Assembly (NCBI GenBank): GCA_007922195.1
Contig: ML682092.1
Span: forward strand, 692,376 to 756,375
Direction of reading: 5' to 3'
DNA length: 64,000 nt
Origin: Podocnemis expansa
Taxonomy: Eukaryota > Chordata > Testudines > Podocnemididae
Position numbers and translations under genes: made by a program. The notes beneath the pieces were generated by a model. The model had not been told where the DNA came from, ran no database searches, and saw nothing but the letters and a program-made list of their open reading frames with translations. Positions 33,367 to 44,909 of this stretch are shown piece after piece; the stretch's first letter is position 1; every line of letters starts with the position of its first letter.

Positions 33367-35696
33367 GTGATTCATAGGATCATAGAATCATAGGGCTGGA
33401 AGAGATCTCATAGGTCATCTAGTCCAACCCCCTGCCAGTGGCAGGACCACTCCCACTAAACCATCCCAGTCAGGGTTTTGTCCAGCCGGGCCTTAAACAG
33501 CTCCAAAGATGAAGACTCCACCACCTCCCTTGGCAGCTCATTCCAAGGCTTCACCACTCACCTAGTAAAAAAGTTTTTTCTAATATCCAGCCTCGACCTC
33601 CCTAACTGCAACTTGAGACCATTGCTCCTTGTTCTGTCCTCTGTTACCACTGAGAACAGCCAAGCTCCATCTTCTTTTGAGCATCCCTTCAAGTAGTTGA
33701 AGGTTGCTATCAAATCCCCCCTCAATCTTCTCTTCTGCAGACTAAATAAGCCTAATGCTTTCAGTCTATCCTCATAGGGCTTGTGCTCCAGCCCTTTAAT
33801 CATTTTGGTTGCCCTCCTCTGAACTCTCTCTAGCATGTCCCTGTCCTTTTTGTAGTGGGGAGCCCAAAACTGAACACAGTATTCTAGATGTGGCCTCACC
33901 AGTGCAGAATAGAGGGGAATGATCACATCCCTTGATCTGCTGGTAATACTTCTTTTGATGCAGCCCAGTATGCCATTGGCCTTTTTGGCAGCAAGAGCAC
34001 ACTGCTGACTCATATCTAGCTTCCCATCCACCATGACCCCCAGGTCCTTTTCAACACTGCTGCTACTTAGCTGAATGTTCCCCAGCCTGTAGCAGTGCAT
34101 GGGGTTTTTCCATCCCACATGCAGGATTTTACACTTGTCCTTATTGAACTTCATAAGTTTTTTATTGGCCCACTGTTCCAATTTATCTAGGTCTCCCTGA
34201 ATCCTGTCCTTGCCCTCCAACGTGTCTACTGTTCCCCCCAGCTTGGTGTCATCCGCAAACTTACTGAGAGTGCAGTCTATTCCATCATCCAGATCATTGA
34301 TGAAAATGTTGAACAGAACTGGCCCCAGGACCGCCCCCTGGGGCATATCACTCATGACTGGCTGCCAGCTAGACATGGAACCATTGATTCCTACACGCTG
34401 AAACCGTTGATCTAGCCAGTTTTCTATCCACCTTATAGTCCACCTATCCAACCCATACTTCCTTAATTTGCCAATGAGAATGCTGTGGGAAACTGTATCA
34501 AAAGCCTTGCTAAAATCAAGGTATATCACATCAGCGGTTCTTCCTGCATCCAGAAAACCAGTCATCTGATCATAGAAGGAAATGAGATTGGTCAGACATG
34601 ATTTACCCTTGGTAAATCCATGCTGACTGTTCCTGATCACTTTATTTTCTTCTAAGTGTTTGAGGATGGATTCTTTAAGAATCTGCTCCATAATTTTTCC
34701 AGGGATTGAGGTGAGGCTGACTGGTCTATAATTCCCCGGATCCTCCTTTTTCCCTTTCTTGAAAATAGGCACTACATTTGCTTTTTTCCAGTCCTCTGGC
34801 ACCTCCCCTGTTCTCCATGAGTTTTGAAAGATAACGGCCAGCGGTGCTGCTATCTCATCGGCCAATTCCTTCAGCACCCTTGGATGCAGTTCGCCCGGCC
34901 CCATGGACTTGTACACATACTGCTTCTTTAAGCAGTCCCTAACCTGACCTTCCGTCACCAAGGGCCTCTCTTCTTCTCTCCAATCTGCCATACCCATGGT
35001 AGTGGGCTGGGAGCTGACACTGCCTGTGAAAACTGAAGCAAAAAAAGCATTGAGCACTTCAGCTTTTTCTTCATCCTCTGTCACGAGGATGCCTGCCCCA
35101 TTCAGTAAGGGACCTACACCATCCCTGATCCTCTTCTTGTTATTAACATACTTGTAGAACCCTTTCTTGTTATCCTTTACATCCCTCGCTAGCCGCAGCT
35201 CCATTTGTCCTTTGGCCTTTCTGATTTTATCCCTGCAGTCTCTACCAATATCTTTATAAGCCTCCTTGGTCATCTGACCAAGCTTCCATTTCCTGTAAGC
35301 TTCCTTTTTATGTTTAAGCTCAGAGCAGAGTTCTCTGCTAAGCCATTCTGGCTGCCTCGCATGTTTGTTCTTTCTCCTAATTGGAATGGCAACTTCCTGT
35401 GCCCTTAGCAGGGTTTCTTTAAAATATAACCAACTCTCTTGGACTCCTTTCCCCTTCAGATTAGCTTCCCAAGGGATCCTGCCCATCAGTTCCCTGAGGG
35501 ACCCAAAATCTGCTCTTTTGAAGTCCAGGGTTTGTGTTTTGCTTCTTTCCTTCCTTCCTTTAATGAGCATCCTGAACTCAACCAAGTCATGGTCACTAGT
35601 GCCTAGCTTGCCATTTACCCCTACCTCCCTGATCAATTCTTCCCTGTTTGTGAGCAGCAGGTCAAGATTGTACCTGTGCCAAACACTGTTCTAAAA
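33367..35696 (-). mobile_element. CR1 LINE, long 5'-truncated copy
   Basis: The 3' tail ('catagaatcatagggctgg') lies at the low-coordinate edge. The 2.1-kb ORF starts inside the endonuclease C-terminus, and an in-frame stop with loss of homology near 35697 marks the 5' truncation. It is inserted in an older CR1 in the same orientation. Confidence 0.9.
33558..35690 (-). pseudogene. CR1 ORF2 (endonuclease end, reverse transcriptase)
   Basis: The frame is open for about 710 codons. It begins in the endonuclease end ([13 protein letters not shown], then SDHDLVEF at residues 14-21 of the Met-initiated frame). RT motifs: [20 protein letters not shown] (289-308), [12 protein letters not shown] (340-351), LDFSKAFD with Asp374, [13 protein letters not shown], and FADD at 460-463. 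The C-terminal region follows. A single nonsense codon (TGA after FFTR) removes the last 30 or so residues that the copies at 14939 and 47786 retain. GVPQG is changed to DMPQG. The missing N-terminal endonuclease makes it inactive, but it is the best-preserved ORF in the window. Confidence 0.92.
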
Positions 35697-35786
35697 TAAT
35701 CTCTTCGCCTTTACTCGAGATTTTCCTGTTTACACAACCAAAAACATTAGCTCTTTTGCCCACAGCACCAGAGCAGGATCACACAT
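35697..35786 (-). mobile_element. Older CR1 LINE, piece 2
   Basis: 'tttacacaaccaaaaacatt' and 'cttttgcccacagcacca' fit the CR1 RT C-terminal region in reverse. It is cut at CATGTT by DIRS copy B2 and resumes with CAGCTG at 39402. Confidence 0.55.
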
Positions 35787-36030
35787 GTTCTCCTTCGAGT
35801 GCTGTTCACATCATTCAGTTACAGGTGTCTACATGCCGCAGTGCATGACAGCTCGGAAAGTCTTCAGCCTTAGCCTGTCAGGTCAGGGCACGCAGCCAAC
35901 ACTCCCTCCACACCACAATTGCGGCTATATAGGTTACCATGACCCTGAACCTCCCAGTTCCTTTTTCCGCCCTCAGCAACAGTTTCGGATTAGCCAAGAA
36001 ACTTGCGTAAGCAAGTGCCTGCCTTCCACC

Positions 36031-37905
36031 ATGAATTTCAAGATGCCTTGTTTCAAGCTGTGCCTAGGATGCTGTAAAGCCTTCCCACTCGACGAGCTGC
36101 ACAATAAACACCTCGCATGCCTCAGTGAGTCCCATCTCACCAAGAGCTGTTCCCTCTGCCAGTCCTTCAAAAGGAGGACTCGCAAGGATAGAGACCGGCA
36201 CCTCTGATCCCTTGCCAGGAGCAACGCACAAGCCTCTGATGCCACCCGAGTCCTGACTGCTCCAACAGCTCACCCACCGGCCCAGGTGCCGAAGCCCCAG
36301 GATAGATCTTTGGTGCTGAGCCTAGTCTCGGTCAACAACCCCGCCGGTACTGTCGGGGCACCGAGCATCACAGTCGCTGAATCAACCTGCCACCAAACCC
36401 AGGGAAGTACCACTAGTGGCACTGTCGACTCCACAGGCCTCCACATCGGTGCAGGTGCACCCTCCAGCCCACATACTGACATTGCAGAAGAAAACCAGTT
36501 CAACGCTGACCGCAGCACTGGAAGTCCACTTAGCGTAGTGAGTGGCTCCGCCCACCGACCCAGTACCACCCAGCCTGAGCCCACCGCCAGCATTGTAATC
36601 CAGCACTGGGGACTGCTCTTCAAACCCGGTGCTCTCCAGCCCGGCTTCAGTACCTCATTTAGCGGAGGACTGCTCTCCAGCCTCCTCCCCATGCTCCTCC
36701 CGAGACGTGTCGGTGCTGTACTCCCAAGCCTCGGGGTTTCCCTCTCACAGATTGGTGTCGATTTTGCCTCCAGCCTCCGTATGCTCTTGCCCTCTTAAGA
36801 TGGTAATAAGGGTAGGAGAACATCTAGGGAAACAGCGCCGTAAGCGCTGTCCCTCGCCTGCGCCTCATCGCAAGCACAGATCCTCAAGGCCACCTGAACC
36901 AATGGAGGTCTCCTCATTAGGTACCGCGCCACAACCTAGAACCACAACCACCTGGAGGTCGGAGCGTCCTTTACAAACTGGTCACACGACTGGCTAGACA
37001 TGGCCACCGATGAGACTTGGGCCTCACAGCACTGCACCATCCTGTCCCGCTCACAAACCACGGATTTAGACTTCTTGGTGGACGAACCCGATCCCGACTC
37101 CAAACATCAGAGTAGCTTGCAGGCCCGTTCCGCATCTTTGCTCAATGAATACACCTTAAAGAGACCAATTGACCGTAATGAGGACTCTTGTGCCCACCAG
37201 GAGTTGCTACGGCACATGGCAGCCAACCTGAACTTGGAGCTCCGGGTCATCCAGGAGGAGGTGAGTCCCCTCTTTGACATCAGCCGCAGGGATCCTCCTG
37301 CTAAGGTGTCTGTACCGCTCCACAAAGGGGTATACAGCATTGTCAAAGCAAGCTGGCAAACCCCATCCTCGATCCTGCTGGTGTCCAGGATCACGGACTG
37401 CAAGTACCACTTCCCTCAGGATAAGTTCTCTTTTCTGTTCCAGCACCCCTCCCCGGGGTCACTGGTTGTCAACACTGTGAACCAGAAAGAGAGGCAAGGA
37501 CAACCAGGATCCACCCCTAAGAACAAGGAGGCGAGAAAACTCAACCTCCTTCGTAGGAAGGTTTACTCCACAGCCGCCCTTCAGCTACGCATAGCAAACC
37601 ACTTGTCCCTTGTGACAAGGTATATCTTTAACCTCTGGAATGCCATGCAAGGCTTCCGTGCTGTCATTCCAAACGATTGTCTTAGAGACTTCGACACGAT
37701 GCTTGAAGAAGGTGAAATGGCATCCAGAGATGCTTTGATGGCCATCTGGGATGCCGTGGACACAGCCGCCCATTCAATGGCATCGGCGGTAGTAATCCGC
37801 TGTTCGGCCTGGCTACAGGGCTCAAGTCTACCTCCACAGCTGCAGCTCATTATCCAGGACATCCATTTGAAGGCCCTGACCTCTTCACTGAGTCCACGGA
37901 TGTGA
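36031..37905 (+). pseudogene. gag: DIRS gag with finger, linker and LAP2-alpha-like core (B2)
   Basis: The N-terminus has the finger (CLGCCKAFPLDELHNKHLAC, one Cys replaced by His). It stops at 36207 after KRRTRKDRDRHL. A Ser/Pro/Thr-rich linker follows in frames up to about 36800. The core is a clean 301-codon frame (37000-37905): LWKTP-like SWQTPSSILLV, FLFQHPSPGSLVV, PKNKEARKLNLLRRKVYSTA, ALQLRIANHLSLVTRY and LMAIWDAVDTAAHSMASAVV. This core is the part of DIRS gag related to LAP2 alpha. The role is assembly of the retrotransposon particle. Frameshifts in the linker disrupt it. Confidence 0.8.
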
Positions 37906-38409
37906 AGCTCCATGGCTGGGAATTTACACCCCGCAAACTAACAGACGCTCTCTAAAACCTCATCAACTCCTCCAACGACAACTCCAGCAAACAAAACAAG
38001 AGATCCAACTGCAGACTACATCCCCAAGGTCCCTCCCCTTTTCCCAGTGCCACCTTGGGAACATGGACAGGGGCAAGGCCCATTCGAGGAAGAGTGAGAA
38101 GTCCCACATCCCCCAGTCAGGCAGGCGTGGGCAGGCCTCCGAATGCTTGTCTGGGAAGAAACAGCACTTCTAATGGTTACTGCATGGTTGGCAAACCCAC
38201 GAATCAACCAGTCCCCAACTGCTTACATTGCTTCACACAGCACTCCGCCAATATCACATCCAACCAGTGGGTCCTCGAGACAGTTGCCGAGTGGTAACGT
38301 ATTCAGTTTCTTTCAATTCCTTGGGACAGAAAACCACCCCCTCACTCATCCCTCAGAAACCAGAAACTGTCTTACCTTCTCAAGATTGAATGCCAAAAAC
38401 TCCTCTGCC

Positions 38410-39026
38410 TTGGAGCCATAGAAAGGATTTGTAAGCGGGAGTGGGGAAAGGGCTTTTACTTCCGATACTTGTTGGTCTCAAAATCCAACGGGGACCTTCG
38501 ACCCATTCTAGATGTCAGAGCCTTAAACAAACACATAAGGAGAATGAAGTTCCGCATGGTTTCCCCTTTCCACCTTAACCAAGAAATTTGCTTGCCAGGT
38601 TTTTACCCAGATCCCCAGGTTAAACAGAATCAGAGGAAGTGGCACATTCTGGACATGAGGAGGGTGCTCCTAACCTACATCGAGTGCACTAAGCCGTTTC
38701 TCAAGACCCCCCAACTGTTTGTGGCGGTTGCCGAATGTAAGAGAGGTTTACCAGTATCTTCTCAGTGTATGTCTGAATGGATTGGGAACTGTATCAAGGA
38801 CTGCTACAGGAGGTCGGGAGTGCCCCTTCCTGGAAGTGTTAGAGCCCACTCTACCAGAGCTCAGGCATCCTCTACAGCCTTCCTCACCAAGGTCCCGATC
38901 CAAAAGATCTGCAGTGCTGCTACGTGGTCGTCAATTCACACCTTCACGACACACTACGCTATTGGCCAGCAGGCTAGAGATGATGCCGCTCTGGGCAGAG
39001 CTGTACTTACTGAGGGTAGGCTGTAA
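38410..39026 (+). pseudogene. In-frame RT-YR fusion remnant (B2)
   Basis: Upstream frames read CLGAIERICKREWGKGFYFRY and then YLLVSKSNGDLRPILDVRALNKH, the start of DIRS RT. From 38469 a 185-codon frame runs through LRPILD (10-15) and, at residues 31-35, switches directly to recombinase sequence (FHLNQEICLPGFYPDPQ). It keeps HSTR (127-130), Trp153 and THY with Tyr163, and then stops. The RT palm, all of RNase H and the first catalytic Arg of YR are lost by the deletion. A short match of 'tttccac' sits at the joint. It is not expected to be active. Confidence 0.8.
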
Positions 39027-39060
39027 CTCCTCCCACCATCCACAGGTACAGCTAGCAGTC

Positions 39061-39153
39061 ACCTGTAACTGAATGATGTGAGCAGCGCTCGAAGGAGACC
39101 GTTGGGTTACTTACCAGTAACCGTCCTTCTTTGAGATGGGCTGCAAACATTCA
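39061..39153 (+). repeat. DIRS internal complementary region (B2)
   Basis: 'acctgtaactgaatgatg', 'gcgctcgaaggag' and 'gggttacttaccagtaacc' are joined as in the other copies. A small deletion removes part of the 'ctgctcacat' stretch near 39142. Confidence 0.75.
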
Positions 39154-39401
39154 GGCCCCTCCCACCATCCCCGCTAATGGAGTTAGCAAATGTATATGGG
39201 ACTGGGAGGGTCAGGGTCACAGTCACCTATATAGCTGCGGTCATGGTGTGGAGGGGGTATTGGCCGCGTGCCCTGACCTGACAGGCTAAGGCTGAAGACT
39301 TTCCGAGCTACCGTGCACTGCGGCATGTAGACACCTGTAACTGAATATATGTGAGCAGCCCATCTTGAAGAAGGACGGTTACTGGTAAGTAACCCACTGT
39401 T

Positions 39402-39625
39402 CAGCTGATTAGCCACCACAACACCCGAATTCTTTTCAGTCCTTGCTTTCCAAAACAGCCACCATCCTAGTAGCACATTCTGTGTTTTTTGTTCCTAGAT
39501 GTATGGATCCATTTGGCCATACTGAAATGTATATGGTTTACTTGACCCAGATTATCAAGTGATCCAGATCCGTCTTCATTATTTAGCACACCCCACTTTT
39601 GATGTTAGCTGCAAATGTTACCCAC
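39402..39625 (-). mobile_element. Older CR1 LINE, piece 3
   Basis: 'cagctgattagccacca' and 'gatgttagctgcaaatgtta' correspond to the CR1 region around the RT C-terminus and FADD in reverse complement. It continues piece 2 across the B2 insertion. Confidence 0.5.
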
Positions 39626-41141
39626 ATCCTACTGCTGCTTGGCAGACTTGTCTTGCCAGAAGAAAGGCCCATTGGTGACAGGGCAGGGCCATTTGTGCTG
39701 CTGTTGTGGTTGTGTCCATGGCCTATGGATAAATACAGTGTTTCTGAAGTTAGGTGGCCGATTCAGGAAATGTGCAGCACTCAGGAGCATCTGTTGTCAG
39801 TAGGGCTCTGTAAGATGCACTGCACCTTTAGAAGCTGGGTTCTTTAAGGTGCTTAAATATGGATTCAGATGCCTGACCCGAGGCTCTTATCCAGGGCTGG
39901 ATTGAGGCAGAGGCTTTAGGGACTCTAGCCCCAGCCTAAAATGGGGCCCTGTGATCCCCCCAAAATCTGGCACAGCCAGCGGGAGTGGCAAGCTCCCACT
40001 TGCCTTCAGTCTGCTCACCAGCCAGCCAGGGGCAGGGCAGAAGTACCACAGCCTCTGGCCCACCTCTCCCCAGGCTGCCTACAGCAGCAGCAGCACCACC
40101 TTATGCCGTCCTGCACCCCCCAAGAATTGTGCCCCCCCCCCCCCGTGTGCAGCCCCATCCAACACGAGCAAGAGCCAACCTTCTCCCCCTTTACAGCACC
40201 TACAGCCTGTGCCAGCAGTGGCCACAGCTCTCCCAACCCCCTCCTCAGTGCCAGCCAGGACCCCACAGCAAGCTCCTGACCTATCCCCCAGCAGAGGGAG
40301 GGGGATGGGGTCACCTCACAAGGATAGGCAGTCCCATTCCCCTCAGACCTTGATCTAGCTCCACTCCTATCTTTGAATCTCTCACCCCCCTGACATTTTC
40401 CAGTGAGCCCGCACTGCTGCACATTGACAATTCCACCCAGGCTCTAGTTCGCCGTCTGTTAGTGACATGAAGGGGCAAAGCTGGACAAGCTATGGCCTCC
40501 TAAATGGCTAAGAACATGAGCGAACTGTTAATGCAGAATTGTCATTTGCTTTGGCCAACAGAGCTGGCTGGAGCATCATTTGAATGATTACACAAGCTGG
40601 GCTCAGTTTATTCCTTCTCTAGTGATTAATTGCTCCCTGCTTGTCTGGCTGCTTAGTTCTGTGACAATGGCAAAATCAAATCTGTGATTTTAAAGACTCT
40701 GAATGGGCATATTTTTCCCCTCATTCGGGAGATGAATACAGAATTCCCGCATTTGAGAAAATGCTAGTAGGCCAAGTATTACTGATGAATTTGTTGGCTT
40801 CTTCTCAAATAGCCACTACACACCATGGCCACACCACACTATGACCTAGTACAACCACCCCATCAGCACAGCTGGAGCTGGTGGTGCAAACACAGGGCAA
40901 TAGTTTAGGGCCCCAAGCAGCTCAAGGGGGTCCTATTAGTGTGTGTTGCAACAGGGAGGGTATATTTCTCTTTAGGGCTTTCCATGGGCTAGCATGCCCC
41001 CCAACTCCCTTACCTCATCTGTAGGGCATGCTTTGATGCTGACTTAATATGTGCAAAACAGTACCGAATTGTTGTACATGCCATCGACTGGCATAAAGGC
41101 TGACGTTCCTTTATTTCCTTATCTATAGCTGTACGCCCTGT
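39626..41141. other. No gene recognised
   Basis: 39.9-40.4 kb is GC- and proline-codon-rich, with a C-run near 40133-40145. It begins 'ccagggctggattgaggc', like the repeats near 44.08 and 45.98 kb. 40.4-41.14 kb looks unique. Confidence 0.4.
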
Positions 41142-41277
41142 GTTCTTCTTTGAGTGCTGCTTGGATGCATTCAGTAACAGGTGTCTCCGTGCCAGAGTGC
41201 CGGATTGGTCAGAAAACTTTTGTCCGAGCCTGTCAGGAGAGGGCAGGTGGCCACCGGCCCTCACGCCACCCTGTGGC

Positions 41278-41286
41278 TATATATAC
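41278..41286 (+). promoter_or_regulatory. TATA-like box in DIRS A leader
   Basis: 'ctatatata' lies about 135 bp inside the 5' end. The same motif at the same place occurs in A3 and A4, and as 'gctatatagg' in B0 and B2. Each 3' terminal block has it too. Conservation suggests the promoter, but no start site can be seen. Confidence 0.4.
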
Positions 41287-41476
41287 TGCCGCCTCCCGAC
41301 CCCTCCTCAGTTTCATTTTTTCCGCCTTGCGCATCGGATCTGGAAAGTTCACTCCTTGCGAAAGCAAGCAGCCTGTCCTCTCCTTAATAAGTTTTTTGCT
41401 GACTGGAACCACCTCTTCGTGGACATAGTTCAACCACAGGAGACTTTCACCTTTGGACCAGAACATCACTTGATCA

Positions 41477-43336
41477 TGCCAGGGTTCAAACCCTGTGCCA
41501 AGTGCGGCAAGGCCTTCCCCCAGGATGATCCCCAGGGAACTGCCTCAGGTGCCTGGGCAAAGACCATATGGTCTTGGTCTGTTCCCTGTGCCTCTCCTTT
41601 AAACCATCAAGGATAGGGAACAACGGCGCCATGCCCTAGCCTCTGAGGAGGCTTGGCACTCTTCACCCGAGGCTTTGGGTTCTTGCCCATTGCCAAGACC
41701 TAGCTCGGCACCAGAGCGCACAAGGGACCCTACCACCAGTAGCTGCCACCCCACAACCTTGGTTCCGACACCAGCACCCTGTCGCCAACCCGGCACCCTG
41801 GCCCCTCGGCACTGCTTGAGGTCACCTTTGGGCAGCCTGGCACCATCGGTACGTGGATCACCCGGTGGCACAGCTCAGTGTCGCCGGTGCCTGGATCACC
41901 CCAGCACCACTTATCGCCACCTCTGGCACCATTGGCTTGGCACAGCCTGGCCTCGCTGGTGCCGAATTCACCCTGCCACCGACAGCAATCCACCCTCGGC
42001 ACCGCAGGCTCATATAGCCTGGTGCCACAGAAGGGGGAGTCCTCCAGACTAGGCAGTCCCCTTTCCTCACGCGAGAACTTGCCACGGGGCGGCGAGGAGT
42101 TGCTCCTCATACTGTCCACCCCTGAAGAGGTGGTGGCCACTTGAGCCCTCCTCTTACTCCCCACACTGCCTGCCCAATCCCAGCTAGAAGGGGAAAACTA
42201 GCCTTTACCTCTAAGGCCTGGATCCAATGTGAGTGCCGGTCTCCTTCACCATCTAGCCCCCAGTCTCCCTCTCCATTTGGGCCTGGTACCATAGGGCCAC
42301 ACCCCCAGCAACATATCACCTTGCCAGCACCGGTACGGCACCGGGAGTCTCGGTCTCCTTCTCCCGCTTCCACTTCAGAAGAAGGGCCATCAAGGGGGTC
42401 TAAGTGACTCCGGTGCCACACTTCAGTGCCATCACCGTTTCGCTTCCGCCCACAGGAATGGTCTTCCCTGGAGACTCCCTCTCCACCACGGCGAGCTCCC
42501 GGTACCGCTTTGTGCCCAGCACTTGGGTCCTATACAGGGAATTTGTTGGTGCATTTTGATTTGTTGCACCAGCTATGGCCCATCTGGGAATGGAGGTGCA
42601 GCCCTCGGGTCCCCTTCTGGATACCCTCTTCAGGCCAGCTTTTAACTCCAAAGAACACTTGACAATCCCACTTCACCCAAGTGTCTGGGACCTCCTATGT
42701 TCCCAGTGGCAGAGCCCAAGCTCTACTGCCCCAGTTTTGGACACAGTGAGCATTAAATATTGGGTCTCTGAATTGGACTTTCCCTCCCTCACTACTTACC
42801 CGGGTCCCCTGCAGGACGTGGTACTGATGGCGTTAGGCCTTGGAGAGCCTCCCAGCAACCCCCTTCCATCTTCCAGGGAAGCCAGGGAACTGGATCTCTT
42901 GGGCTGTAAGGTCTACTCCTCCTCGGCCTTTCAACTACGCTTGGCAAACAGTCAAGCCATAACCAGCAGATACTCGCTGGATGTGTGGGAGTCACTCGCG
43001 AAATTCTGGTGCTTGCTCCCACCAGAGGCCAGAGAGGAATATGATGCCTTCCTGCAGGAGGGTAATATAATCTCCCAAGACCTCCTCCTCTCAGCCTGCG
43101 ACGCGGTGGACACAGCTGCCCCCACTATGGCCTCAGCAGTATCTATTCGCCAGATGGCCTCGCTCAGGGAGGCTAGAGCTCCCCCTAATGCACAACAGGC
43201 AGTCCTGGACCTGCATTTTGGTGAGGATGCCCTGTTCCCCCCAGAAACCTTATCAGTGGAGGGCACCGCTCGGGACCCCAGGGGAGAAGCCAAATACTTC
43301 GGCTTCCTCCCTCCTGGACCCTCCCCTCCCACATAA
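41477..43336 (+). pseudogene. gag: DIRS gag, near full length (A5)
   Basis: The start MPGFKPCAKCGKAFPQDDP opens the zinc finger. One base is missing in the 'ccccagggaactg' stretch, which frameshifts the second half (HGKCLRC is replaced by QGTASGA). A Pro/Ser-rich linker with 'cctggcacc' units spans about 41.65-42.4 kb in several frames. A clean 253-codon frame (42575-43336) carries the core: SREARELDLLGCKVYSSS, TSRYSLDVWESLAKF, IISQDLLLSACDAVDTAA, FGEDALFPPETLSVEGTARD and the end PPGPSPPT. The stop follows at once and no RT begins. Repairing few lesions would suffice, so this copy is relatively young. Confidence 0.8.
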
Positions 43337-43887
43337 GCCCCCACCTTCAATTCCCACTCACCTTTGTCATCGTGGGAACAAAGGAAAATTTTCTTGCCAC
43401 TGTCATCACCCCACCACAAGGTGCTGAGACCCCTTTCTTCTCCCACCTGCAGCAAAGGGGCCCACCCAATTAGCTGCCACCCTAGTTCCGAGTTATCCAG
43501 GGTAGAATAAGACTTCACTGTATTGTTACAGTGGACAGTTGACGCCCTCTCCCTTCCTTGGGAAAGGGGAATGGGGCTCGATTGGGACTGGCCTCCCCTC
43601 CTTTGCACTAACACTCGCCGTATTGTCCCCTTCCCCACCCCTATCCCTGGTCTAGGGTAGACACAGGCCGCACAAACTATCCCCTGTTCCCTGCACTGCT
43701 AGTACATCGTACTGGGGGCATACCCCTAGATATCCTCGGCAGCTGATACCTTGGGTATTTACGGGAATCAGCCCCTCACACACACCCCACCTCTTTATTG
43801 GTACCCTTCAACCAATAACCCCTGCACTGTTCACTTCAGAATGGGTCTTGACAGGGATGACAAGCGTGTCTCATAGTGGCCTCAGCC

Positions 43888-44030
43888 ACTTACTTATTTA
43901 TCTCATGAGTTTTCATGGAAGAAAATCCCACTTCATCAGATGCATCTTCAAAATAAATGTGTTAAGTCTTTAAGTGGCAGAGGACTCCTTGTTTGTTTAG
44001 ACTAACATCGCTGCCCTGTGGAACTTGTGT
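43888..44030 (+). mobile_element. Penelope-like tail, internally inverted
   Basis: The first 60 bp are the reverse complement of the usual tail ('ctcatgagttttcatgg', 'cccacttcatcagatg'). The rest continues forward ('gtgttaagtctttaagtgg', 'gactaacatcgctgcc'). 43888-43988 is the perfect reverse complement of 44908-45008. Confidence 0.7.
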
Positions 44031-44084
44031 AGTTTGCCCCCTTTGCAATATCTCAGCATACTAGTGACATATCCAAAGGCAGAT

Positions 44085-44570
44085 TAATGCATGGCCCAAC
44101 TGGGCCCCTGCCCAGGAGCCCACCACAATGTGCGGCCCTGCTTGCTGCATGGCACTGAGAAGAAGAGCAGGATGGGCTGGCCTGAGGCTGGACTCTGAGC
44201 TCTCACCCCACCCCTGGGCCAGCAGATGCGCTCCCAGGGATAGAATGAGTCAGGCCACAGACTGAGCTTTCCTATTATCACTCCACACCCAGAGGTGGGG
44301 CAGGCTGGCTGCAGACTGGCTGGTTGGCACTGGGGGTCAGGGTTCGCAGGGCTGACTGCCATGTGTGCGGTATGGGCTCCAATGCAGCCTCAAGTCGCAC
44401 CACATGTGGCAGTCAGCCCTGCCTCCTCCCAGAGCTGACTAGCCAGGCCATGGATGGCCTCTGGCTCCAGCCATGCCCCCACCCCCAGCCCTGGCTCACT
44501 GGGGGTCAGGCAGCCCTCCAGTGAGGCGGGGGCCACTGGTAGGGAGGCCTGGGGCCCTGCAGCCCCTGAT
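44085..44570. repeat. GC-rich repeat Y, copy 1
   Basis: Shares word order with 45040-45560 and 46300-46750 ('ggcccctgcccaggag', 'ctctgagctctcacccc', 'ctgggccagcag'). No coding signal. Class unknown. Confidence 0.4.
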
Positions 44571-44632
44571 CCTTCACTAAACATACCAGAGCTTTGCTAC
44601 ATTGTAAACTGACCTTGATGCTCAGGTTTGAA

Positions 44633-44909
44633 AACGGTGGGTTACTCACCAGTAACCGTCCTTCTTTGAGATGGGCTGCTTGGATCCCTTCAGTAATAGG
44701 TGTCTCCATTCTGGAGTGTCAGATTGGTTGGAAAACTTTTGTCCCAGCTTGTCAGGAGAACGCAGGCGGCCACTGCCCCTCGCGCCACCTTGTAGCTATA
44801 TATACTGCCACCTCCTGACTCCTCCTCAGTTCCTCAGAGTTGCCAAATCCAGATACGGGGATGGAGGGGGGGGATCTGAATGGATCCGAGCAGCCCATCT
44901 CGAAGAAGG
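44633..44909 (-). mobile_element. DIRS family A 3' terminal block alone
   Basis: Matches 3377-3650 and 17517-17790 with no body attached. The AAC/GTT end is at 44633-44635, and the block breaks off at 'ctcgaagaagga', where Penelope tail sequence starts. A TATA-like 'ctatatatac' lies near 44797. Confidence 0.75.

Larger units (their letters stand above)
35787..39401 (+). mobile_element. DIRS family B copy B2 (gag, RT stub, YR)
   Basis: GTT lies at both ends (35787-35789 and 39399-39401). Leader with TATA-like 'gctatatagg' at 35924, gag (36031-37905), RT N-terminus (about 38410-38565) fused to the YR C-terminus (to 39026), the internal complementary region (39061-39153) and the 3' terminal block. 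The RT palm, RNase H and YR N-terminus are deleted. Confidence 0.88.
41142..43887 (+). mobile_element. DIRS family A copy A5 (best gag, 3' end lost)
   Basis: The 5' end carries GTT at 41142-41144. Leader with TATA-like 'ctatatatac' at 41278, gag (41477-43336), then about 550 bp of noncoding DNA. The copy stops where Penelope tail sequence begins at 43888. No internal complementary region or 3' block remains. Confidence 0.8.

Noticed and set aside
42575..43336. Host TMPO/LAP2-like gene
   Set aside because: The frame is the core of a DIRS gag inside an element with DIRS 5' sequence, and related broken copies occur several times in the window.
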